The position numbers and the translations under genes were made by a program. Under the pieces are notes generated by a model. The model was given only the letters and a program-made list of their open reading frames with translations. It was not told the origin of the DNA and did no database searches. 53,777 nt of DNA. Source: a virus. The stretch covers positions 1 to 53,777 of IMG/VR virus record IMGVR_UViG_3300025161_000009. The stretch is one strand, 5' to 3'. How positions within the stretch are numbered: position 1 is the stretch's first letter; every line of letters begins with the position of its first letter. Positions 24,005-32,491 of the stretch are shown here, piece after piece.

Positions 24005-25498
24005 CTATACTATCCCTGCCTCGAGTATTACTCCCCTAGTACCATCATCATCCCCAACAGCAAAAACATGATTGGGATTACAGACAAGGAGATCATTCAG
24101 TCCATTAGGTCCTGTGTTAGGCTGGATAAGCTTCCAAGAATTACCACCGTCAATAGTCCTAAGGACTCTTCCAACTCCTCCAGTGATAACATGGATCATA
24201 TACCCATTCATCTCATCCCCTTCAGGGAAGGCAAATGCTCTAACTGACCCTGTACCAGCATTAGGGAAGTTATTCAGCCTAACCCAACTCCCACCTCCAT
24301 CATAAGACATGTAGTGGTGACCCCCAGATGTACCAGCACTCCACCGACTTCTACTGTGAACCTCGATATCCAGAATGTTATTACCTGAACCTGTAGCAGA
24401 TGCAGCCGTCCAGTTCACTCCTCCGTCAATAGTGTAGATAATGACATCTCCTGCTCCACCTGCTACACCGAACTTAGGTGAGAAGAAGTCGATGCAGTTT
24501 ATCTGAGCACCACCTGAGGCTACTAAAGCAGATGTCTGCTCTTCCCAAGTTAACCCACCATCTACAGACTTGTAAATTCTACCTGTGCTTGTGCCTACCC
24601 ACATCTGGTCAGCATCATAGATGCAAAGAGCATTAGGAGAGTTAACTGCCTCAGCATTAGTAGAACCTACATTGACTGGGGATGCCCAAGATGCTCCCAG
24701 GTTATCAGAGTAAGACATCTGGAGTGGGGTCCCAGCAAGGGTCATCCTAAAAGCAATTAGCCTAACTGTTCTAGCATCCAGCATAAAGGACTTTAGAGCA
24801 GTTATATTGAGATTCACCCCAAAGGGATCTGCAGCACTTGCCGCCCATGTTTGACCTCCATCCTGGGATACAAGGACATTTGCAGAAACTCCAGCCCCAG
24901 CATCACATCCAATAGCCATGGTATTACAGGGGTCTATAATCTGTTGGGAGCATCCCTCACCACAAGTAGAATACAGAGGGGAGGTTATGGCATTAAGATC
25001 AGTTACTTCCGTAGTAGACTTCTGGGAGGTCAGAATCTCCCATAGATCAACTCTAGGAGGTCTTGCTACTACCTCGTAGGATCTTAGCATCTCATCTGAA
25101 GAATCTCTCTGGGAGATATTAGAAACAGTATCATTCACCAAGTGAGCCTTGTGGACAACCTGTCCAGTAATCCAGTTAGCAAAGATCCCCTCATTTCCCT
25201 CACATCTCTGTAAAGCAAAAACAGTGAATGGGCAATTAGCCTGGTCTATCCAAGAAGCTGTCCGAGCATGCAGTCTCTCGATAGTGAAAGAGATCAAGTC
25301 AGGTGGAGAGGGCTTCTCTCCCAGGATCTGAAAAGCTCCCTTTCCATCCCTGCAGACAATAGGGTCAAACCCTCCACGGGGGTTAGAGATCTCGTCCAAC
25401 CCAGTACAAGTCCCTAGGTAGTAAACTTCCTTGCCCGGCTCAAACTGGATAAATAAACTCGTAGCAGTAGACAGTATTACCTTTTCCTCATCTGCCAT
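24005..25498 (-). CDS. major tail protein fused to BNR/Asp-box beta-propeller (497 aa)
   Basis: The position before the tail chaperones and tape measure, and an N-terminal domain of about 170 residues, suggest the tail tube protein. Residues of about 175-497 contain six Asp-boxes (S/TxDxGxxW type) at about 211, 264, 311, 356, 398 and 448, each about 45 residues apart, as in sialidase/Ycf48-like propellers. If both assignments hold, the tail would carry a propeller on every tube subunit, perhaps binding glycans. An unrelated propeller adhesin in the tail tube position is the alternative. Confidence 0.65.
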   Translation of the reverse strand: MADEEKVILSTATSLFIQFEPGKEVYYLGTCTGLDEISNPRGGFDPIVCRDGKGAFQILGEKPSPPDLISFTIERLHARTASWIDQANCPFTVFALQRCEGNEGIFANWITGQVVHKAHLVNDTVSNISQRDSSDEMLRSYEVVARPPRVDLWEILTSQKSTTEVTDLNAITSPLYSTCGEGCSQQIIDPCNTMAIGCDAGAGVSANVLVSQDGGQTWAASAADPFGVNLNITALKSFMLDARTVRLIAFRMTLAGTPLQMSYSDNLGASWASPVNVGSTNAEAVNSPNALCIYDADQMWVGTSTGRIYKSVDGGLTWEEQTSALVASGGAQINCIDFFSPKFGVAGGAGDVIIYTIDGGVNWTAASATGSGNNILDIEVHSRSRWSAGTSGGHHYMSYDGGGSWVRLNNFPNAGTGSVRAFAFPEGDEMNGYMIHVITGGVGRVLRTIDGGNSWKLIQPNTGPNGLNDLLVCNPNHVFAVGDDDGTRGVILEAGIV

Positions 25499-25510
25499 AG
25501 TATGCCTCCT

Positions 25511-25876
25511 TTATTCCTTAAACTGATTGATAATCTCAGAAAGAGTTAGACCTAAAACTCTCTGGATACAGGCCAGAGCAGGTATCCGCTTCTGGTAGAG
25601 ATCATCTAGTGAGAAGATACCCTCATTTCTAAACTCCATAGCTAACTGGTGGGGGTCAAAGGGTTTTACCTTAATATCCTCCCACCTAACCCCATAGGGA
25701 ATCCCTGCCTCAAGATCCTCAAGGGCAGCCTTTCCATCTTTGATAATACTACTAGGAATAACTACCCTAAGTAGACCCTTCTCAGATGAGTACTCAACTA
25801 GAGTTGACTTTCCCATCTTGTGGATAACCTTCACTCCAATTACTACAGATTTTCTCTCTTCCATACTAAGCTCCAT
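25511..25876 (-). CDS. small structural or tail completion-like protein (121 aa)
   Basis: Between the gp10-like tail completion gene and the major tail gene. The sequence begins with a beta-rich half (VVIGVKVIHKMGKSTLVEYSSEKG) and ends with a helical half. An internal ATG four codons in (25864) also has an adjacent GGAG. It overlaps the upstream gene by 11 bp. The role is inferred only from its place in the connector module. Confidence 0.5.
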   Translation of the reverse strand: MELSMEERKSVVIGVKVIHKMGKSTLVEYSSEKGLLRVVIPSSIIKDGKAALEDLEAGIPYGVRWEDIKVKPFDPHQLAMEFRNEGIFSLDDLYQKRIPALACIQRVLGLTLSEIINQFKE

Positions 25877-26390
25877 GCCCAGATACCTCTGCTATCTGTT
25901 TCATAACATCTGAACCCCAGATCTCAAATTCTTTCTGCCATTCCTCCCCCAGGATCTCAGACCAGCGCCTGGGCTCTATACCTGGGTGCATGACACCTTT
26001 AGCAGCAACAAGAAATCCACCAGTCTGACCAGGAACTGTCCGAGTTACTCCAGGGGAGGACCCAGCAGTGTACTCAGACATAAAGAATAGAAGACCCCTT
26101 TTGTTACTAGGCTTAGGGTTGATAGCATGGGGAGGTGTTCCCTCATCAAGCCACAACCACTTCTTAGCACCTTCAGATTCTGGGTCCTCAGGCTCTATGT
26201 CCATTCTCACCCAAGTTGCACCCACCTTGTAAGTCTTCTTCCAGACAGGTCTCTCACCCTGCCACCCCTCGGTAACTAGATTAAAGTCCTCAAGGATTAA
26301 CTGTCCCAACTCGTCAAAGGATTCTTTGAGTAGATCAAGCATCACTTGATCTCTATATGGCCCAGGTTTTATAGCCTTAAACCTAATCAT
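25866..26390 (-). CDS. HK97 gp10-like head-tail or tail completion protein (174 aa)
   Basis: Fits the HK97 gp10 family: helical N-terminus (DQVMLDLLKESFDELGQLILEDF), a basic/aromatic middle (WKKTYKVGATWVRM) and the family-typical ending with HPGIEPRRWSEILGEEWQKE. Such proteins complete the tail end for head joining. The position upstream of the major tail gene agrees. Confidence 0.75.
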   Translation of the reverse strand: MIRFKAIKPGPYRDQVMLDLLKESFDELGQLILEDFNLVTEGWQGERPVWKKTYKVGATWVRMDIEPEDPESEGAKKWLWLDEGTPPHAINPKPSNKRGLLFFMSEYTAGSSPGVTRTVPGQTGGFLVAAKGVMHPGIEPRRWSEILGEEWQKEFEIWGSDVMKQIAEVSGHGA

Positions 26391-26392
26391 CG

Positions 26393-26614
26393 CTACTGCA
26401 CCAACTCAAAGTCCTTCCCAAGTAGATAGATAGCATCCCTGACATCTACATACCTTGTAGTACGCTCAGTAAAAGGGTAGAAAGCATCAGTAAACTCTCC
26501 ATAGACATCATAAGGTGGGTCTACAACTTGGATAAGTTTGAGAAGACCTGCCTCCCCAAATCCAATGGATTTAGGCTTACCAGCTGGTTTCTTTTTAGTA
26601 CACCCACAAGTCAT
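26393..26614 (-). CDS. small hypothetical protein (73 aa)
   Basis: Starts with a Cys-containing MTCGCTKKK sequence. The rest is a mixed alpha/beta region (PYDVYGEFTDAFYPFTERTT). It lies between the head-tail connector and gp10-like genes, with overlapping or near-touching ends, and is likely a structural accessory protein. No family recognised. Confidence 0.5.
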   Translation of the reverse strand: MTCGCTKKKPAGKPKSIGFGEAGLLKLIQVVDPPYDVYGEFTDAFYPFTERTTRYVDVRDAIYLLGKDFELVQ

Positions 26615-27282
26615 GAGGTAACACTCCCACTTGTGTCATTTACTATAATCCGAGCAGCATTCCACTCAGTATGTGATTGCTCAGCCCACCCAATGGATGG
26701 GAAGAGGGCACCTGTTCCACCCTCACAGACATCTATCTCTCCATTCCGTATCTGTAGCAGCCTATCTTTAGCCATCTCAGCATATCTAGTCTTCTCATCT
26801 GCAGACAAACTAGGAGCACAGGGGCACTCATAGAACACCCGAGCAAGAACTATGTTTAGTTCAGCAAGGAAGTTTGCACCCCACGGGGACAGGCTACAGT
26901 CACAAGCACCAGCAGCACCTAAAGCAGCTTGGATATCCCCTGACGTTATATCCAGGTAATGCTCTATAGATGCCCTCTGGGCAGCATTCATAAAGACAAC
27001 CCTGTAGGTCTCACCATTATACCAGGTTACTCCAGTAGCAGTTATAGTAGTTTCTGTTATAGCAGTAATAAGCCCACTCAAGTTCCTAGTAAGATTGTAG
27101 AGTACCATCCCTACATTGGCACGTCCCCCCAATCTTAAGAAATCCTGGTTAGGGTCAGTTAGAAAGGCATTAGGTGGAGCAGGGAGAACTACTCCACCCA
27201 TGTCTACTCCAGAAACTAAAGCATGGGTACACCAAAAAGAGGCATACTGCCAAGCTTCTGCATACCTTCCAGTACAACCCAC
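26611..27282 (-). CDS. head-tail connector-like structural protein (223 aa)
   Basis: Placed directly upstream of the gp10-like cluster. The middle is helical (RASIEHYLDITSGDIQAALGAAGACDCSL, then NIVLARVFYECPCAP). Its size and place suit an adaptor or connector protein, but no family motif is decisive. Several cysteines (CTGRY, CDCS, CPCAP) are unusual for such proteins and might be paired or metal-bound. Confidence 0.5.
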   Translation of the reverse strand: MGCTGRYAEAWQYASFWCTHALVSGVDMGGVVLPAPPNAFLTDPNQDFLRLGGRANVGMVLYNLTRNLSGLITAITETTITATGVTWYNGETYRVVFMNAAQRASIEHYLDITSGDIQAALGAAGACDCSLSPWGANFLAELNIVLARVFYECPCAPSLSADEKTRYAEMAKDRLLQIRNGEIDVCEGGTGALFPSIGWAEQSHTEWNAARIIVNDTSGSVTS

Positions 27283-27286
27283 AGGG

Positions 27287-27490
27287 TCACTCCTCTACCT
27301 TCTTCTTCTTTGAGGGGTAGATCTTCTCAGCGATCTCCTTGGAGACAAGAGAGGCTAGCTCATCCTTCTTTGCCCCCTTTATATCTCCAGGAGTAACAAA
27401 CCCAGCCTCAAAAAGAACCTTGCACTCATCATAAGTAAGGTCTGGGAAGTACAGCTTCATCCCTTGATAATGTTTAGGTAACATATCCAC
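27287..27490 (-). CDS. small HhH-like protein (67 aa)
   Basis: Residues 10-50 (LYFPDLTYDECKVLFEAGF...DIKGAKKDELASLVSKEIAEK) look like a helix-hairpin-helix fold of the small phage head-module type; the C-terminus is a basic tail. It lies between the beta-helix protein and the connector-like gene. The role in head assembly is not known. Confidence 0.55.
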   Translation of the reverse strand: MDMLPKHYQGMKLYFPDLTYDECKVLFEAGFVTPGDIKGAKKDELASLVSKEIAEKIYPSKKKKVEE

Positions 27491-27492
27491 TC

Positions 27493-28488
27493 CTAGGTTG
27501 GGTTAGTAGTAGTAGGACCATTCATACAATGGTTGTTAATCCAGGCATCATTAGCATCTGCAGAGCAAAAGTCATTGTAGTCACCATTTGCCGGGACAGG
27601 CAGGAGGCAGGATAAGTAGTTATCTGCAACCATATTATAACCAGACCCAGCAGACGTATTTATCCCCTGGTTAGTAGCAAGAGCTCCACCTTGGGCATTG
27701 CTGTTATAAATATGGTTACCTACAATGAAGGACTGGGTTATCTCAGGAACTATGATGGCACCTGCCAGGCACTCTATAAACCAGTTATCCCGGATAATAC
27801 AGTATGCAGATGCAGTTCCTGCAGGGTTAGCATAGATAGCATAGGAGTCTAAACTTGCAAAGAGACAGTCAGATATCTCTGCAAACCAGACATAATCTAG
27901 CTCTATTCCGATATCTATATTGGAGTCAAAGGTGCAGTGTCTAACTATCAAGTTATCCCCAAAGGTGGTAACACCATTCCAAGATGAGAAGATTGCTCTA
28001 CCCCCTTTTGTTCCACCCTGGAAGGAGAAACCCTCAATGAGGCAGTCACAAGCAGTAACAGTAATACAGGTACCCGCACCTGCAGCAGTAACTGGCTCCC
28101 ATACCACACCCACAGTACCAGCAGGGGCTACCCCTACCAGTCTGACACCTGGAACATTAAGTACAACCTCCTCCCGGATGGGTAAAGCATACCCAAGGGA
28201 TGAGTCAGAGTACTGCCAGGCATTATTACCCATTACAGCTATAACATCCCCCCGGTAGGGTTGGCATAGAGCAATAGCCCGGGCAACAGTAACTAAGGGT
28301 GCAGAAGGAAGGGTCCCATCATTAGAATCTGAGGCATTAGGGTGGTTGGGGTCAACATAAAAGACTGCCCCAGAACTATGAGATCTAAGAACTAACTCTA
28401 CATCTGAGCCCTTAACACCCATCTGACCGGGGAACCACTGAGGGAGTCTAGTCAATGGTATTGGCCAAATAACGTTTCCACCAGGCAT
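27493..28488 (-). CDS. right-handed parallel beta-helix protein (331 aa)
   Basis: Begins with a segment AVFYVDPNHPNASDSNDGTLP...PLVTVARAIALC, the entry pattern of pectate-lyase-like beta helices. Repeated short strands with turn Asn/Asp residues follow (LIVRHCTFDSN, ISDCLFASLDSYAIYAN, IIRDNWFIECL, FIVGNHIYNSN). It sits in the head module between the major capsid and connector genes, so it may be a head fibre or decoration protein rather than a tail spike. A second such protein is encoded at 32492-34006. Confidence 0.75.
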   Translation of the reverse strand: MPGGNVIWPIPLTRLPQWFPGQMGVKGSDVELVLRSHSSGAVFYVDPNHPNASDSNDGTLPSAPLVTVARAIALCQPYRGDVIAVMGNNAWQYSDSSLGYALPIREEVVLNVPGVRLVGVAPAGTVGVVWEPVTAAGAGTCITVTACDCLIEGFSFQGGTKGGRAIFSSWNGVTTFGDNLIVRHCTFDSNIDIGIELDYVWFAEISDCLFASLDSYAIYANPAGTASAYCIIRDNWFIECLAGAIIVPEITQSFIVGNHIYNSNAQGGALATNQGINTSAGSGYNMVADNYLSCLLPVPANGDYNDFCSADANDAWINNHCMNGPTTTNPT

Positions 28489-28506
28489 AATAACCTCCTT
28501 TTACTT

Positions 28507-28776
28507 TCAAGGTAAATCCTGGGGAACCCACAGTGGAGGGGCATACCCAGGTTTTCTTGGATCTTTGATCTGGGGTGTAGGAGGAGCTCCTTGAAGAAGA
28601 GAGTTCACCTTTTGACGTAGTATCTCCTCCAAGAAAGCCGGTGTAGCTTGAGGGCCCCAAGCTGTAGGATCCGCTAGTCTATACCCAGTTGGGTTGGTTT
28701 TATCTGGGACTAACCCAAGAAGGGCAGCATGCTCAGGGCTGCCATGGGGTACATAATCTGGTTGGTTAGTAGTCAT
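28507..28776 (-). CDS. small Pro-rich protein after the major capsid gene (89 aa)
   Basis: Rich in Pro and Gly (HGSPEHAALLGLVPDKTNPTG..., TPQIKDPRKPGYAPP). Directly downstream of the major capsid gene. Could be a decoration or head-stabilising protein; no family recognised. Confidence 0.5.
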   Translation of the reverse strand: MTTNQPDYVPHGSPEHAALLGLVPDKTNPTGYRLADPTAWGPQATPAFLEEILRQKVNSLLQGAPPTPQIKDPRKPGYAPPLWVPQDLP

Positions 28777-28787
28777 AGTACTCTCCT

Positions 28788-29930
28788 TTAAGCCGCTGTT
28801 CCACTTGAGTAGTAGGCACCTCGGGCATCAAACAGATTACCCTGAGTACCGTCAATGTAGGTCCCCCACTCGTCATGGACTTTGACGACCACATTTCCAG
28901 TAGCAAAGTCACCCATAATAGGAGGAACTACCCCACCCCCACCCGTCAGAGAAGTGATACTCTCAATGTCTGAGCGCTTCCGCAGGAGTAAGGGGGCAGG
29001 CACACCCTGCCGGCGGGCGAGTACAAAGGGTACAATCCCATTTGCTCTCCAATCAGAAAAAGCCCACCAAGGCAGGTTAGGAGCTACTGCAGCAATAAAG
29101 GGATTCTCAATCGGAACAAAAGTCCCTTTCACTACGTTGACTGCATTGGTCGCCAGCTCAGGAACTAGGGTGCTATTCTGGATGGTCGCTACAGTATCAA
29201 CTAGACCTGAGGGGAAGACAATGTACCTAAGAGAAGCATTGATTGGCTCACCTCGGTCATTCAACCGCTGGTTGAAAGCCATCCGTGCCTCTGAGATCCG
29301 GGCGGTAGTCAACCGACCAGTGGTAGAGTATAAAGCACCTAAAGCAATCAAGCGGGCAACAGTCACAGCGTTGGTCATCATCCGAGAGACAAACTTCTCA
29401 AGGCTTCTCCGAGCAGCACGTCCCATTTCCATAGCGGTATCAGCAAAGTACCCCAAGTCGTCATTGACCAGTGCTTCCATTGAGAAGTCGAATTGCTTCT
29501 CAAACTTATAGACCCGGTACTGGCGCTTGGTAGCATCTACCATAGAACCAGGGCGAGCCTCGCCTTTCTCACCCACATATTCCAAGTCATCTAACCCAGC
29601 CCGGCGCTGGTAACGGGTGACTGTCATAAAGTTGGGTAGAGTATCTGGCTTTACTAGAGGCTCAAACTCAAAGCTCTTTTCTTGATAACCTGGAACCATT
29701 TGGCGCTGGACAAACTCTTGAAGGGCATAGGTAAAGTCTGCAGAGGTCATAACCTCTTGGAGTTTTGTCTCAGGGGTATCAAAGCCTCCATACTCGTTAA
29801 CAGTAACCCCGTTGAGGGCAGTATCCAGAAAGCGGTACATATCCTTAACCTCCTGGATCCTAGCCTCAGGGGCGATCCCTTCAAGCCTAGCAAGACGATA
29901 GTTCATAAGTAAAGACACGATTCTACGCAT
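28788..29930 (-). CDS. major capsid protein (380 aa, HK97 fold inferred)
   Basis: Follows the protease/scaffold and decoration-like genes. The N-terminal 90 residues are helical, with a possible delta-like segment; the body (EKQFDFSMEALVNDDLGYFADTA, RSLEKFVSRMMTN, LRYIVFPSGLVDTVATIQ, NPWWAFSD-like loops) resembles gpT/HK97-type major capsid proteins. Clean reading, with no internal frameshift. I rate the major capsid assignment high from gene order and length. Confidence 0.8.
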   Translation of the reverse strand: MRRIVSLLMNYRLARLEGIAPEARIQEVKDMYRFLDTALNGVTVNEYGGFDTPETKLQEVMTSADFTYALQEFVQRQMVPGYQEKSFEFEPLVKPDTLPNFMTVTRYQRRAGLDDLEYVGEKGEARPGSMVDATKRQYRVYKFEKQFDFSMEALVNDDLGYFADTAMEMGRAARRSLEKFVSRMMTNAVTVARLIALGALYSTTGRLTTARISEARMAFNQRLNDRGEPINASLRYIVFPSGLVDTVATIQNSTLVPELATNAVNVVKGTFVPIENPFIAAVAPNLPWWAFSDWRANGIVPFVLARRQGVPAPLLLRKRSDIESITSLTGGGGVVPPIMGDFATGNVVVKVHDEWGTYIDGTQGNLFDARGAYYSSGTAA

Positions 29931-29948
29931 AGTTCACCTCCAAAGAGA

Positions 29949-30536
29949 TTAGTAGTTGTCAGGCCAGAGCATGACAGTAACCAAAGTATAGACCAAGGAG
30001 TTAGCAACAGACTTTGGCCAGTCAGCCGCTGTATTAGGACCCCCAACATAAAAGTCAGGGTAGTCATCCTGGTCATAGAACAAGTACCCAGCAAGAGGGT
30101 TACTATTCCCTGCATCATTGAGTGGTGAGCGGGACAGTGTAACTCCTGCATCAAGGGCCACTGAGTCGTCAATATAGACTGGTTCTCCAATTGCTAAGGA
30201 CTGGTCAAAAGTAGCAGGAGACCCAGCACTGTAGGTCAGCACGTTAGCCACGTAGGCTTTAGCGCAGAACCCAGGGGCAAGATTAACCTGTGCGATAGAA
30301 GTACCAGAGTTATAGGTCATAACAACCCCAACCATGTTGATTGGACGCAGTGCTTTAGGTCCGATTGCCAAGAAAGGGTGCAAGCCATCAGCTAGATCAT
30401 CCTTATCTCCAGCATTATCAGACTCTGAGTTTGGCCCCTGAGGCCATAAGTCCGCAGCAAGAAAAGCACGGGATAAAATAGGACCAGAAGATGACTCCCA
30501 GTCTGTACCAAAGTAGAACTCAGCAGTATTAGGCAT
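29949..30536 (-). CDS. head decoration-like protein (195 aa)
   Basis: Lies between the protease/scaffold and the major capsid genes, the usual place of a decoration or stabilisation protein. Middle residues (VVMTYNSGTSIAQVNLAPGFCAKAYVANVLTYSAGSP) look like the small beta-barrel of decoration proteins. Ends in a hydrophobic strand. Identification rests mainly on position. Confidence 0.6.
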   Translation of the reverse strand: MPNTAEFYFGTDWESSSGPILSRAFLAADLWPQGPNSESDNAGDKDDLADGLHPFLAIGPKALRPINMVGVVMTYNSGTSIAQVNLAPGFCAKAYVANVLTYSAGSPATFDQSLAIGEPVYIDDSVALDAGVTLSRSPLNDAGNSNPLAGYLFYDQDDYPDFYVGGPNTAADWPKSVANSLVYTLVTVMLWPDNY

Positions 30537-30547
30537 AGTTTACCTCC

Positions 30548-32341
30548 TTATTTGACACCGAAAGCTCGGTCAATCTCTTCTAACCGTTGGACAATATCTT
30601 CCTCCTTAACCCCTTCAGGAGTAGAAGAAGAGCCTCCCACAGAAAAGGGTCTCCCTGAACCAGTAAGGGCCTTCAGGTACTCAACTTCCTTAGTTATAGC
30701 AGTACCGAGGTCTTCCTCAGTCTCATAGGACCCTTCTGCCAGTCGCTCCTGGGATACAGTCGGAAGCTTTGTCTCCCCTAATAACTTCTTAATAGTTTCT
30801 TTATCCAGCATAGTAGTATCTCCTTCAGTAATAGGTTCGTTAGGACTGGTACCATCCGGGAACCGCACCTGGGATCCCTCCTCGTTCTCAGATACCCTCA
30901 GTGCATGGCCACCTGCCCCTGCCCGGGTAACCCAGTCAACTGATTCCACATTAAGTATATCTAAAATCTTCTTGCCTTTTCTTCCTCCTTCCTCAAAGGT
31001 TGCCCTTTCTGCTACAGCGTCTGCAAGGATAGAGCATTCCATCTTTTCTAATAAACCTTTAGAATCCAGGTTGATAATCCTTTGGGCAAAACTGGGGTCA
31101 TGGACAGCAACCCTTACTATAGGAGCACCATCCGAGGTATAGCCCTTCACCCCAGTTATAGTAGAGACCCAAGTTCTAGTCGACTTCTCACCAGGCTTAT
31201 GGTCTGTCTCATACATCTTGGCCCCCACGAACTTCTCAACTGTCTTGTTTGAGGCAAGAAGTTCCTTGGAGTAATAGTGGTTATCTCTCTGGTTACCCCA
31301 ACCTGGTTTAATTAGAACCACGTCCATCTCCAGGGCATTAGGTTCGGGTTGAACCTCCCCAACAAGCACAGGTGATCCGTCAAAGCTCTCAGAAACTTTT
31401 TCTACAACTACCATAGGCTCAGGTTCGTTACTCTCAATACTAGGCTCAGGTTCAGGTTCATTACTCTCAGTACTAGATTCGGATTCAGCCTCTACCTCCA
31501 AGTCCTTCCATGTCTTTCTAAATGTCTCCCTAAGTGCCTTCACTTGAGATAAAATTGACTTAGGTAGGACCCTCTCAGATAGAAGGGCATCCAGTGCCTT
31601 AACGGCATTGATAACTGCAGACTTCACAGTAGCAGCCTCACCTGCCTCTGTCTGGATATTCTCTATCTCTTTAGGGATCATCTCAGAGTACTCATAAACT
31701 AGATTATATAGTAACTCAATCCTATCTAAATCTGAATCTTCAGGGTTACAGTACAAGACATTCCAAATTAAACTCTGAAACTCATTATTTATCTCTTTGA
31801 GCTCCTCTGCTAGGGTATTTAGTTTCTTGTAATTCTTAAGATCCCTGAATGTGATTATGGTCGATGGAATATACTCAATTTCTGTCTGCTCTGGACCAGT
31901 AAGGTACTCCTCTCCAACCTTTTTCTCCTCCCCACGCCAAGTAGTAGTCCCAGACCACTGGTCCTTCAACCAGGCACAGAGTACAGTTGGGTCATCAATG
32001 CCTTCTACATCCTGGAGTTTACTCACACAGGTAGTAACACTACCATCTGCCCAATCCCCAAAAGTATCAATGAGGTTCTGGACTCCTCCAACCTCAGAAA
32101 TTCCAAGTACCTCGTGCAACTTCTTTACCAGTAGAGACTTAGGTTTGTAACCCTTAGGAACCTCAGGGGCTTTCTCAGTTTTAACCTTTGTAGGCATCCC
32201 TTCACCTTCTTTCTGGTGTTTGAAGAACTGGACTTCCCTTTCCCGTTTCTTTGCTTCTTCAGGAGTATCATAAGGTCCACCCAGTTTCTTAGACCCATCT
32301 CTAGAATAAAGGTACCACTTACCAGAAATCTTCTTAATCAT
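30548..32341 (-). CDS. prohead protease/scaffold-like protein (597 aa)
   Basis: The N-terminal WYLYSRDGSKKLGGPYDTPEEA motif occurs at the start of many phage head proteins. A helical, acidic, coiled middle (about residues 160-320, with Glu/Ser/Pro repeats) fits a scaffold. The C-terminal third (about 335-500) contains ETDHKPGEKSTRTWV (a His candidate) and a VDWVTRAGAGGHAL block, as in prohead proteases. The remainder ends in a scaffold-like helical tail. The catalytic residues cannot be fixed. It starts at the left edge of the palindromic element (32345-32442). Confidence 0.65.
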   Translation of the reverse strand: MIKKISGKWYLYSRDGSKKLGGPYDTPEEAKKREREVQFFKHQKEGEGMPTKVKTEKAPEVPKGYKPKSLLVKKLHEVLGISEVGGVQNLIDTFGDWADGSVTTCVSKLQDVEGIDDPTVLCAWLKDQWSGTTTWRGEEKKVGEEYLTGPEQTEIEYIPSTIITFRDLKNYKKLNTLAEELKEINNEFQSLIWNVLYCNPEDSDLDRIELLYNLVYEYSEMIPKEIENIQTEAGEAATVKSAVINAVKALDALLSERVLPKSILSQVKALRETFRKTWKDLEVEAESESSTESNEPEPEPSIESNEPEPMVVVEKVSESFDGSPVLVGEVQPEPNALEMDVVLIKPGWGNQRDNHYYSKELLASNKTVEKFVGAKMYETDHKPGEKSTRTWVSTITGVKGYTSDGAPIVRVAVHDPSFAQRIINLDSKGLLEKMECSILADAVAERATFEEGGRKGKKILDILNVESVDWVTRAGAGGHALRVSENEEGSQVRFPDGTSPNEPITEGDTTMLDKETIKKLLGETKLPTVSQERLAEGSYETEEDLGTAITKEVEYLKALTGSGRPFSVGGSSSTPEGVKEEDIVQRLEEIDRAFGVK

Positions 32342-32344
32342 ACT

Positions 32345-32442
32345 AGCACTGTTATAATCTCAAGTTCCACTGTTAGAAGATACCTGTCACTGGTTACTTG
32401 CGCATATTACTCTGTAATATGCGCAAGTAAACAGTGCTTCCC
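32345..32442. repeat. palindromic element copy 1 (17-bp arms), upstream of protease gene
   Basis: Outer CACTG/CAGTG (32388-32392 and 32432-32436), one mismatch, then a perfect 17-bp arm pair: TTACTTGCGCATATTAC (32394-32410) and its complement (32414-32430), with a 3-nt loop. Preceded by CACTGTTAGAAGATACC (32368-32384) and followed by CTTCCC. The same arrangement, inverted, occurs at 44727-44775 with a different inner arm sequence. It fills the gap between the beta-helix and protease genes. Confidence 0.8.
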
Positions 32443-32491
32443 ATGGATCTTTGAATCCATTGTAACACAAAACTCAAGGGTTTTACTAACT
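32443..32491. other. short gap after palindromic element
   Basis: Contains ATGGATC/GAATCCAT, a short dyad (about 32442-32460), then AT-rich sequence up to the beta-helix stop codon. Nothing else seen. Confidence 0.4.

Noticed and set aside
28882-29511. 209-codon plus-strand frame opposite the major capsid gene
   Set aside because: Antisense shadow of the capsid gene with no start signals.
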